Of a stretch of DNA of 64,000 bases, positions 57,982 to 64,000 are shown one piece after another. A program made the position numbers and the translations under genes. Below the pieces are notes generated by a model. That model ran no database searches and was not told the origin of the DNA. It worked only from the letters and a program-made list of their open reading frames with translations. Within the stretch, counting starts at the first letter, position 1; each line of letters begins with the position of its first letter. The DNA comes from an uncultured Pelagibacteraceae bacterium (GTDB lineage: Bacteria > Pseudomonadota > Alphaproteobacteria > Pelagibacterales > Pelagibacteraceae): the NCBI GenBank assembly GCA_902580895.1, contig CACHMJ010000001.1, positions 1 to 64,000 of the forward strand, in the 5' to 3' direction.

Positions 57982-58343
57982 TCCACCATCTTTCCAACTT
58001 TTTCACCTCCAAATAGGTGAAAATGTAAATGAGGCACTTCTTGACCACCGTGTTCAGATATATTAGCTAAAGCACGATAACCTTTACCACTGTCTACTGA
58101 CATACCAAGTTTTTTTGCAACTAAATTTATACCTTTTAACAAACCCACCATTTCATCTGGGGAAGCTTTTTGACTAAAATCATCAAGGTCAATATATTTT
58201 CCTTTAGGTATTACTAATGCGTGAATTTTTTTTTGTGGGTTAATATCATGAAATGATAAAACGTAATCATCCTCGTAAATCTTTTTACACGGAATTTCTC
58301 CCCTTAAGATTTTAGCAAAAATATTATTATCATCGTAACTCAT
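57978..58343 (-). CDS. HIT family nucleotide hydrolase (HinT-like)
   Basis: 121 residues. The histidine triad is HLHFHLFGG near 104-112, preceded by the N-terminal IFAKILRGEIPCKKIYEDD and VPKGKYIDLDDF near 46. HinT-like proteins cleave AMP-lysine and aminoacyl-adenylate phosphoramidates and are often near his or amino acid genes. It overlaps hisE by four bases (start) and the GNAT gene by four. The role in histidine synthesis, if any, is unknown. Confidence 0.95.
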   Translation of the reverse strand: MSYDDNNIFAKILRGEIPCKKIYEDDYVLSFHDINPQKKIHALVIPKGKYIDLDDFSQKASPDEMVGLLKGINLVAKKLGMSVDSGKGYRALANISEHGGQEVPHLHFHLFGGEKVGKMVE

Positions 58344-58612
58344 TTTTTTCTTTTGTTGAGTTCTTCCATTACATCTTCAATTTTCACATCATTTGCCTCT
58401 AGATACATTATTAAATGATAAAAAACATCAGCTGCTTCATGAATTTTATTTGAATTTTTTTCTACTGCCTCAATAAGTTCATTAATTTCTTCTAGGATCT
58501 TTTCTTTGCTCAAAGATTTATCACTAAGTAATCTATTAGTGTAAGAACCATCTACTGGGGTTTTTTTTCGCTCTCTTGCAAGATTAAATAAGCTTTCTAA
58601 AGTATTGAGCAT
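58340..58612 (-). CDS. hisE: Phosphoribosyl-ATP pyrophosphatase
   Basis: 90-residue all-helical MazG-fold enzyme for step 2 of histidine synthesis. SYTNRLLSDKSLSKEKILEEINELIEAV with the acidic EE..E metal site near 24-50, followed by HEAADVFYHLIMYLEANDV near 58. It is monofunctional (not fused to HisI). It begins one base after hisF and overlaps the HIT gene by four bases. Confidence 0.95.
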   Translation of the reverse strand: MLNTLESLFNLARERKKTPVDGSYTNRLLSDKSLSKEKILEEINELIEAVEKNSNKIHEAADVFYHLIMYLEANDVKIEDVMEELNKRKK

Positions 58613-58613
58613 A

Positions 58614-59369
58614 TTAAATTCTAACAGGTATTCCTTTTGAGTCCAAATAATCCTTGGCTTCTTTTACCGAGTGTTTTCCATAATGAAAAATGGAGGCTGC
58701 TAAAACTGCGCTAGCTTTTCCTAATTTAATTCCATCCACTAAATGATCTAAATTACCCACCCCACCAGATGCAATGACTGGAATATTTACTTTTGATGAA
58801 ATTTTTGACATGAGATCAATATCATAACCTACTTGTGTTCCATCTCTATCCATAGAAGTTACTAATAACTCCCCTGCACCGTTTTTTTCCATTTGTTCAG
58901 CATACTCTAAAGCGTCAATACCACTATTATTTCTTCCTCCATGAGTAAACACTTCCCACTTATCTCCATTTTTTTTAGCATCGATTGCAACTACAATACA
59001 CTGAGACCCGAATTTTTTTGAACTATCTACAACTACTTTAAAATTTTCAACTGCTGCAGTGTTTATGGAAACTTTATCAGCGCCACAATTAAGTAATTTG
59101 TTAATATCCTCAACACTTCTAACACCACCTCCTACAGTTAATGGCACAAAACACTTTTTTGAAGTTTTCTCCACAACATCATAAATAGTATCTCTATTTT
59201 CATTAGACGCAGTAATATCTAAAAAACAAATTTCATCTGCTCCACCATCACTATAAATTTTGGCTTGTTCTACAGGGTCCCCTGCATCTTTTAGATCAAC
59301 AAAGTTTATACCCTTAACAACACGACCATTTTTTACATCTAAACAAGGTATAATTCGATTTTTAAGCAT
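58614..59369 (-). CDS. hisF: Imidazole glycerol phosphate synthase cyclase subunit HisF
   Basis: 251-residue TIM-barrel that couples ammonia from HisH with PRFAR to give IGP and AICAR. Motifs: [19 protein letters not shown] near 5 (catalytic Asp), [11 protein letters not shown] near 45, [13 protein letters not shown] near 76, [10 protein letters not shown] near 175 and [16 protein letters not shown] near 197. It overlaps hisA by 8 bases (59362-59369) and is followed by hisE. The AICAR released feeds PurH at 50155. Confidence 0.97.
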   Translation of the reverse strand: MLKNRIIPCLDVKNGRVVKGINFVDLKDAGDPVEQAKIYSDGGADEICFLDITASNENRDTIYDVVEKTSKKCFVPLTVGGGVRSVEDINKLLNCGADKVSINTAAVENFKVVVDSSKKFGSQCIVVAIDAKKNGDKWEVFTHGGRNNSGIDALEYAEQMEKNGAGELLVTSMDRDGTQVGYDIDLMSKISSKVNIPVIASGGVGNLDHLVDGIKLGKASAVLAASIFHYGKHSVKEAKDYLDSKGIPVRI

Positions 59370-60078
59370 CTTCTTTTACCAATTCCTCTAATTTTATATC
59401 ACCATCATAAATAGCTTTACCAACTATTATACCTTCAATATTTTTCAAATTCTTAGCTTTTTTTATGTCATCTATAGATGAGACTCCACCAGATATGACC
59501 ACTGGACAATTTGAAATTTCGGCAACATTCATTGTTTCATCAAAATTTGGACTTTGTTTCATACCATCCCTGTTAATATCGGTATAAATCAATCTACTAA
59601 CACCATAATCGTTTATTTCTCTCAAATATTCTAAAGTTAATTTATTAGAGTTTTCTTTCCATCCAGATACTGACAAGTACCCATCTTTGGCATCTAAACC
59701 TAGCGCAATTTTATTAGAAAATTTTTCACACGCTTTTTTTAAAAGATTCTTATCTTTAATAGCAGCACTTCCTAAAATTACTTTCTCAACACCAGCATCA
59801 ATATATTTTTGAATACTATCGAGATTTCTAATACCGCCACCTACCTCAACCTTTAAACTAAATTTATCAACTATATCCTGAATAATATCTAAATTTACTG
59901 TGTCACCAGTTAAAGCTCCGTCAAGGTCAACTATGTGTAAATTTTTAAATCCATGATCTTTATATTTACCAGCTTGTTCTTCTGGAGATATTTGATACAC
60001 AGTTTCATTGTTAAAATCTCCTTTAACCAATCTCACACATTTTTTGTCTTTAATATCAATTGCTGGAAAAATCTTCAT
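59362..60078 (-). CDS. hisA: Phosphoribosylformimino-5-aminoimidazole carboxamide ribotide isomerase
   Basis: 238-residue TIM-barrel Amadori isomerase. Motifs: [20 protein letters not shown] near 3 (Asp), [12 protein letters not shown] near 47, [13 protein letters not shown] near 76, [16 protein letters not shown] near 126 and [14 protein letters not shown] near 165 plus [13 protein letters not shown] near 193. It overlaps hisF by 8 bases at its 3' end. Its upstream neighbour is an FkbM methyltransferase only 3 bases away, which interrupts the usual hisH-hisA adjacency. Confidence 0.97.
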   Translation of the reverse strand: MKIFPAIDIKDKKCVRLVKGDFNNETVYQISPEEQAGKYKDHGFKNLHIVDLDGALTGDTVNLDIIQDIVDKFSLKVEVGGGIRNLDSIQKYIDAGVEKVILGSAAIKDKNLLKKACEKFSNKIALGLDAKDGYLSVSGWKENSNKLTLEYLREINDYGVSRLIYTDINRDGMKQSPNFDETMNVAEISNCPVVISGGVSSIDDIKKAKNLKNIEGIIVGKAIYDGDIKLEELVKEDA

Positions 60079-60081
60079 TTA

Positions 60082-60936
60082 TCAAAATTTAAAATACTGG
60101 CGGTTATAAAATATTTCGTCTTGTCCAATTCTATCAAGATAAGTAAAATTTATCTCTTCAAAAAAATTTTTAAAATTTTGTTCTTTAGGTATATTGTTTT
60201 CCACTGAAATTACCTTGATTCTATTAGTTTGAAAGTCTATAGATTTTAATAAATTCATTTCTCCCCCCTCTATATCTATAGATAAATAATCTATATCTTT
60301 ATTTTTAGGCACAATATCATCAAAAGTAATAGTTTTGAGTTTTGTGGAGTCAGTTTTACTAGCTTGATTGTTAGAAATAATTTTAAAATTTCTTTCAAAT
60401 GAACTGTCATTAATACCACTCATTTGAGTAAGACCCTCAGTGACTTCTATAAACTCAACTTCTTTTACCTCATTGCTGATTGCATTGTTTAGAACTTTAC
60501 ACTTCCTATTCTTTTTTAATTTCTCAAATTGTATATTTGAGGGCTCAATAGCTATTCCGTCCCAATTTAAAAATCTTTCAAAATGATAACAATTACTTCC
60601 ACTAATTCCATCATAAGCACCTATCTCGATAAAAAATCCATTTTTTTTTCCATCAAAAAAATTCTTTTTGATCATTTTATCTTGTCCTGCTTGAGATGTA
60701 TATTTTTCATTCCAAAAAAAAGATCTTTCACAATTCCAAATTTTTTGTCTTAACATTCCTCTGAAAACATGTTCATTACTGCTTGCATAAGTATTTGGCA
60801 CTTGTTCTAATAGTTCAGAATAGATTTTATGAGCATGTATTTTACCTTCGAGATTATCATTAAAAAGTTGATCTCCTTTTTTTAGTAAGTCATTCACATT
60901 CTTTCCAACAAAGGGACTTAAATCTATGTTTTTCAT
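60082..60936 (-). CDS. FkbM family methyltransferase inserted in the his operon
   Basis: 284 residues. The C-terminal 180 residues form a SAM-dependent FkbM domain: GFFIEIGAYDGISGSNCYHFER near 96 (motif I, GxxxG with acidic ribose-binding residue), WDGIAIEPSNIQFEKL near 122, KVLNNAISNE near 143 and DIDYLSIDIEGGEMNLLKSI near 217. The N-terminal 80 residues are helical and unlike the core. FkbM enzymes methylate sugar or glycan hydroxyls in antibiotic or lipopolysaccharide synthesis. It sits between hisH (1 base) and hisA (3 bases), where no methylation is needed for histidine, so co-transcription is clear but its job is not. Confidence 0.88.
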   Translation of the reverse strand: MKNIDLSPFVGKNVNDLLKKGDQLFNDNLEGKIHAHKIYSELLEQVPNTYASSNEHVFRGMLRQKIWNCERSFFWNEKYTSQAGQDKMIKKNFFDGKKNGFFIEIGAYDGISGSNCYHFERFLNWDGIAIEPSNIQFEKLKKNRKCKVLNNAISNEVKEVEFIEVTEGLTQMSGINDSSFERNFKIISNNQASKTDSTKLKTITFDDIVPKNKDIDYLSIDIEGGEMNLLKSIDFQTNRIKVISVENNIPKEQNFKNFFEEINFTYLDRIGQDEIFYNRQYFKF

Positions 60937-60937
60937 T

Positions 60938-61564
60938 CTAGAGCTTCAAAAAATTATCTATCATTTTTAATCCTAATTTATCACTTTTTTCAGGATGAAA
61001 TTGTGTTCCATAAATATTTTCTTTTTCGACAGAACAAACAATATTTGATGAATATTCTGTTGTTGCAGTGATTACGTTTTTATCTTCAGGAGTAAATTTA
61101 TAACTATGCACAAAATACATATGAGATTTATTTTCTATGTCTTTAAAAATTTTACTATCTTTTACAATTTCAATTTGGTTCCAACCAATATGAGGCAGTT
61201 TATATTTTCCATTTTGATTATCAATTTTTGAAACATTTCCTGATATCCAACCCAAGCCGTCGGTTTTAGTCTCTTCATAACCAATATCAGCAAACATTTG
61301 TAAACCAACGCAAATTCCAAGAACTGGTTTTTTTTTACTTATTGCGAATTCATTTAAAGTATCTGCAAGACCATCAATCTTCTTTAAAGCTTCTATACAG
61401 TTCTTAAATGAGCCTTGCCCTGGCAAAATAACTTTGTCACTAGAATTAATTTTATCTAAATCTGATGAGACCTCAATATTTACCTTCTCTTTTGCAACCT
61501 CTTTGAACGAGTTTATTACCGAGCTTATATTGCCCGAGTTGTAATCAACAATTGTAACTTTCAT
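60938..61564 (-). CDS. hisH: Imidazole glycerol phosphate synthase glutaminase subunit HisH
   Basis: 208-residue class I glutaminase. VLPGQGSFKNCIEAL near 46, VLGICVGLQMFADIGYEE near 80 (nucleophile Cys in GICVGLQ), LPHIGWNQIEI near 122, HSYKF near 154 and GTQFHPEKSDKLGLKMIDNFL near 184 (catalytic His and Glu). It supplies ammonia to HisF. It starts 5 bases after hisB and ends one base from the FkbM gene. HisF is therefore separated from HisH by FkbM and hisA. Confidence 0.96.
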   Translation of the reverse strand: MKVTIVDYNSGNISSVINSFKEVAKEKVNIEVSSDLDKINSSDKVILPGQGSFKNCIEALKKIDGLADTLNEFAISKKKPVLGICVGLQMFADIGYEETKTDGLGWISGNVSKIDNQNGKYKLPHIGWNQIEIVKDSKIFKDIENKSHMYFVHSYKFTPEDKNVITATTEYSSNIVCSVEKENIYGTQFHPEKSDKLGLKMIDNFLKL

Positions 61565-61569
61565 TAATT

Positions 61570-62160
61570 TTATAATGAGCCTTTAGTAGAAGGAATTGAT
61601 TTACTATTTCTGGGATCTATCTCTAATGCAGCTCTTAATGATCTTGCAAGCCCTTTAAAACATGACTCAATAATGTGGTGACTATTATCACCATAAATAT
61701 TTTCAACGTGTAAAGTGATTCCTGCTGCTTGGGAAAAAGCTTGAAACCACTCTTTGAAAAGTTCTGTATCCATCTCGCCAAGCTTTTCAACTTTTAAATT
61801 TACTTTCCATATTAAATAGGGTCTGTTTGAAATATCAATTGCAACACGTGATAAAGTTTCATCCATGGGTATCATTGCATGTGCGTACCTTCTGATACCA
61901 ATAGATTTTTTCAAAGCCTTTTTTAAAGCTTCACCAATAGCAATTCCTGTATCTTCAGTTGTGTGGTGTAGATCAATATGAGTATCTCCTTTAGCTTTTA
62001 TATTCATATCAATAGATGAATGCTTAGATAGTTGTTCAAGCATGTGGTTTAAAAAACCTATTCCTGTGTCAATTTTGTATTTACCTTTACCGTCGATGTT
62101 TAAGTCAACACTTATGCTTGTTTCTTTTGTTTTTCTACTTATTTTACCTTTACGCTTCAT
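61570..62160 (-). CDS. hisB: Imidazoleglycerol-phosphate dehydratase
   Basis: 196-residue monofunctional dehydratase (no phosphatase domain). Metal-binding motifs: [17 protein letters not shown] near 34-50, [21 protein letters not shown] near 60-80, and the second half [24 protein letters not shown] near 158-181, in which HHxxE, HHxTED and DxHHIxE hold the two Mn ions. It is the first gene of the minus-strand his operon, divergent from hslV across 91 bases. A Lys/Arg-rich start ([13 protein letters not shown]) is typical. Confidence 0.97.
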   Translation of the reverse strand: MKRKGKISRKTKETSISVDLNIDGKGKYKIDTGIGFLNHMLEQLSKHSSIDMNIKAKGDTHIDLHHTTEDTGIAIGEALKKALKKSIGIRRYAHAMIPMDETLSRVAIDISNRPYLIWKVNLKVEKLGEMDTELFKEWFQAFSQAAGITLHVENIYGDNSHHIIESCFKGLARSLRAALEIDPRNSKSIPSTKGSL

Positions 62161-62216
62161 AATTAAAAATAGGTATACATATATTATTCAATTATGGCAA
62201 TAATACTAAACCTGGG

Positions 62217-62246
62217 CTTGAACTATCAAATTTAATATCCATTTAT
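62217..62246 (+). promoter_or_regulatory. Heat-shock (RpoH-type) promoter candidate of hslVU
   Basis: CTTGAA (62217-62222) is followed after 14 bases by ATCCATTTA (62237-62245), close to the sigma-32 consensus CTTGAA-N13-17-CCCCATNTA. hslVU is a classical RpoH regulon member, which supports the call. The expected transcription start, 6-7 bases after the -10, lies at about 62252, the first base of the hslV ATG, so the mRNA could be leaderless or nearly so. No strong ribosome site precedes the ATG. Confidence 0.55.
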
Positions 62247-62251
62247 AAGCT

Positions 62252-62767
62252 ATGACAACAATTGTATTGGTTAGAAAAAACAACGAAGTGGTAGTTGCTG
62301 GTGACGGACAAGTAAGCATGGGTAATACTGTCGTAAAAAGCACTGCCTCAAAAGTCAGAAAAATTGAAAAGAGAGATGTAGTGGCAGGTTTCGCTGGATC
62401 AACAGCTGATGCTCTAACATTATTTGAAAGATTAGAAGGAAAATTAGAAAAACATGCAGGTAATTTATCTAGAGCTGCTGTGGAGTTAGCTAAAGATTGG
62501 AGAACTGATAAATATCTAAGAAGATTAGAAGCACTAATGGCAGTAGGTGACAAGAACAATAGTTACATAATTTCAGGTACTGGTGACGTTCTAGAACCTG
62601 AAGGAGATGTTATTGGTATAGGCTCTGGTGGTAATTATGCTTTAGCTGCAGGGAAAGTTTTAATGGAAAGTAATATATCCGCGGAAGAAGTTGCAAAAAA
62701 AGCTATAAAAGTTGCAGCTGACATCTGCGTATTTACAAATGAAAATGTCAAAATTGAAAAAATATAA
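62252..62767 (+). CDS. hslV: ATP-dependent protease subunit HslV
   Basis: 171-residue proteasome-like peptidase. Processing after Met leaves the catalytic Thr in [24 protein letters not shown], and [35 protein letters not shown] is the second family landmark (given here as VRKI and [15 protein letters not shown]). [17 protein letters not shown] near 128 is also conserved. HslV forms a double hexamer fed by HslU. Its stop overlaps the hslU start (TAATG). A heat-shock promoter candidate lies directly upstream. Confidence 0.97.
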   Translation: MTTIVLVRKNNEVVVAGDGQVSMGNTVVKSTASKVRKIEKRDVVAGFAGSTADALTLFERLEGKLEKHAGNLSRAAVELAKDWRTDKYLRRLEALMAVGDKNNSYIISGTGDVLEPEGDVIGIGSGGNYALAAGKVLMESNISAEEVAKKAIKVAADICVFTNENVKIEKI

Positions 62768-64000
62768 TGGATAAATCAAACGTAACGCAATTACATCCTA
62801 AAGGAGATCAGCAAAAAGAAGAAGCTTCATTAGTAAGCTCCTTGTCACCAAGAGAAATTGTTTCTGAATTAGACAGGTTTGTTGTCGGTCAAAATAAAGC
62901 TAAAAGAGCAGTTGCTGTCGCCTTAAGAAACAGATGGAGAAGGCAAGCTTTAAAAGGTGAAATGAGAAATGAAGTTTTGCCAAAAAATATTTTAATGATT
63001 GGGCCAACAGGTGTTGGTAAAACAGAAATTTCAAGAAGACTCTCTAAATTAGCAGAGGCTCCTTTTGTAAAAGTTGAAGCAACTAGATTTACCGAAGTGG
63101 GTTATGTCGGAAGAGATGTAGAGCAAATAGTCAGAGATTTGATTGAAATAGCTATTTCAATGGAAAAGGTCAAAAAAAGAAAAGAGGTCTACGCGAAAGC
63201 TCAGAAATTAGCTGAGGAAAAAGTATTAGATGCTTTAGTTGGAAAAAAAGCTAGTACGGCTACCAGAGAAAGCTTTAGAAAAAGACTTAGAGATGGGGAT
63301 TTAGATAATAACGAGATAGAAATAGCTGTTAGCGAAAGTGGTGGTAATAGTACATCATTTGAAATTCCTGGAATGCCTGGTGCTAATGTAGGAATGATCA
63401 ATATTGGAGAGATGCTTGGAAAGTCTATGGGCAAGCAAGAAAAAAAGAAAAAGATGACAGTAAAAGAATCTCACGAAATTTTGATAAATGATGAGTCTGA
63501 CAAGTTAATTGAACAAGATAAAATAATTAAAGCTGCAAAAATTTCAACAGAAAACAACGGGATAGTTTTCTTAGATGAAATAGACAAAATTTCTGGAAGA
63601 ACAGATAGGGTTGGTGGAGATGTATCTAGAGAAGGTGTGCAGAGAGATTTATTACCTTTAATTGAAGGAACTACAGTTAATACAAAATATGGACCTATAA
63701 AAACTGATCATATATTATTTATTGCATCTGGTGCTTTCCAATTAGCCAAGCCCTCTGATTTACTTCCCGAATTACAAGGTAGGCTACCAATTAGGGTTGA
63801 GCTAGAAGCATTATCAAGTGATGATTTTAAAAGAATCCTAAAAGAACCTGATTTTAGTTTAATCAAACAATATGTAGCATTATTAAAGACTGAAAATGTC
63901 GAACTTGAATTTACTGAAGATGGAATTGATGCAATCGCCAATATTGCCTCTGAAGTAAATACAACTGTTGAAAATATAGGTGCTAGAAGGTTACATACAA
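62767..64000 (+). CDS. hslU: ATP-dependent protease ATPase subunit HslU, C-terminus beyond the window edge
   Basis: Open from the ATG overlapping the hslV stop to the end of the window, about 411 codons seen. [32 protein letters not shown] near 30-60 (split: [16 protein letters not shown]), Walker [18 protein letters not shown] near 80, pore loop region [17 protein letters not shown] near 105 (GYVG), Walker [14 protein letters not shown] near 266 and the sensor-type [14 protein letters not shown] near 341. The I domain lies between about 120 and 245. HslU unfolds substrates for HslV. The first 28 residues, with a polar N-terminal extension, are longer than in E. coli HslU. Confidence 0.96.
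   Translation, partial: MDKSNVTQLHPKGDQQKEEASLVSSLSPREIVSELDRFVVGQNKAKRAVAVALRNRWRRQALKGEMRNEVLPKNILMIGPTGVGKTEISRRLSKLAEAPFVKVEATRFTEVGYVGRDVEQIVRDLIEIAISMEKVKKRKEVYAKAQKLAEEKVLDALVGKKASTATRESFRKRLRDGDLDNNEIEIAVSESGGNSTSFEIPGMPGANVGMINIGEMLGKSMGKQEKKKKMTVKESHEILINDESDKLIEQDKIIKAAKISTENNGIVFLDEIDKISGRTDRVGGDVSREGVQRDLLPLIEGTTVNTKYGPIKTDHILFIASGAFQLAKPSDLLPELQGRLPIRVELEALSSDDFKRILKEPDFSLIKQYVALLKTENVELEFTEDGIDAIANIASEVNTTVENIGARRLHT

Noticed and set aside
1..64000. CRISPR arrays, prophage, insertion sequences, rRNA operon, replication origin
   Set aside because: No spaced direct repeats, transposase or integrase frames, terminal inverted repeats, rRNA or dnaA-box cluster were noticed in the whole window.

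Overview
The window looks like a piece of a streamlined, very AT-rich marine alphaproteobacterial chromosome of the SAR11 (Candidatus Pelagibacter) type. The signs are low GC, intergenic spaces mostly of 0-60 bases, frequent ATGA/TAATG overlaps, and alphaproteobacterial neighbourhoods: hemC-hemD divergent from tsaD, rpe-heparinase-purH, ftsK-lolA, a his operon facing hslVU, and DUF2794, HspQ, IalB and DUF4212 families. This assignment is an inference from gene content and style; no database search was run. No phage, insertion sequence or CRISPR array was seen, and no stretch over 300 bases lacks a gene.

Layout. 1-3595: rpsP and ffh face dapF and ftsY, so both SRP GTPases sit together. A three-hairpin RNA with its own candidate promoter occupies the ffh leader. 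3588-16600: a long minus-strand run. Its core is a TRAP transporter (dctP, dctQ, dctM), an amidase, a D-2-hydroxyacid dehydrogenase, a GlcD-type flavin oxidase, an aminotransferase and two tandem FMN alpha-hydroxyacid oxidases, which reads as uptake and oxidation of 2-hydroxy/2-oxo acids. 16609-21722: a PagL-like lipid A deacylase, cytochrome c maturation genes ccmC-ccmH, a structured leader or attenuator, and hspQ. 21809-28985: assorted housekeeping and accessory genes (yciB, argG, psiE-like, and a photolyase-like FAD protein with rearranged domains).

28982-33855: two tightly coupled minus-strand groups. One runs amidotransferase, a 45-residue ArfA-like ribosome rescue factor, then a small membrane protein. 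The other runs an Fe-S-less bacterial (6-4)-type photolyase, a DUF2256 zinc-ribbon peptide, a VCBS/ASPIC secreted protein, then a Cys-rich secreted protein. Both small genes are easy to miss. 33883-40973: an SDR lacking the catalytic Tyr, a sugar dehydrogenase-like protein, a DMT transporter, folD, yggT, an mscS-type channel and hemD-hemC. 41029-47452: tsaD, an EVE protein, acetyl-CoA synthetase with a very basic N-terminal tail, and a DUF4212/SSS sodium symporter pair, probably an acetate or short-acid module. 47484-57481: rpe, heparinase-like, purH, phhB, tRNA-Gly(GCC), sulfotransferase, LON-domain, ubiH-like, ftsK and lolA. 57478-62160: a his operon (B, H, A, F, E) with an FkbM methyltransferase embedded and HIT and GNAT genes at its end. 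62217-64000: hslV-hslU behind a heat-shock-type promoter, with hslU cut by the window edge.

The observations most worth a second look are the ArfA-like micro-gene, the ffh and ccm leader RNAs, the photolyase-DUF2256-ASPIC operon, the basic tail on AcsA, the internal terminator in the TRAP operon and the FkbM gene inside the his operon.
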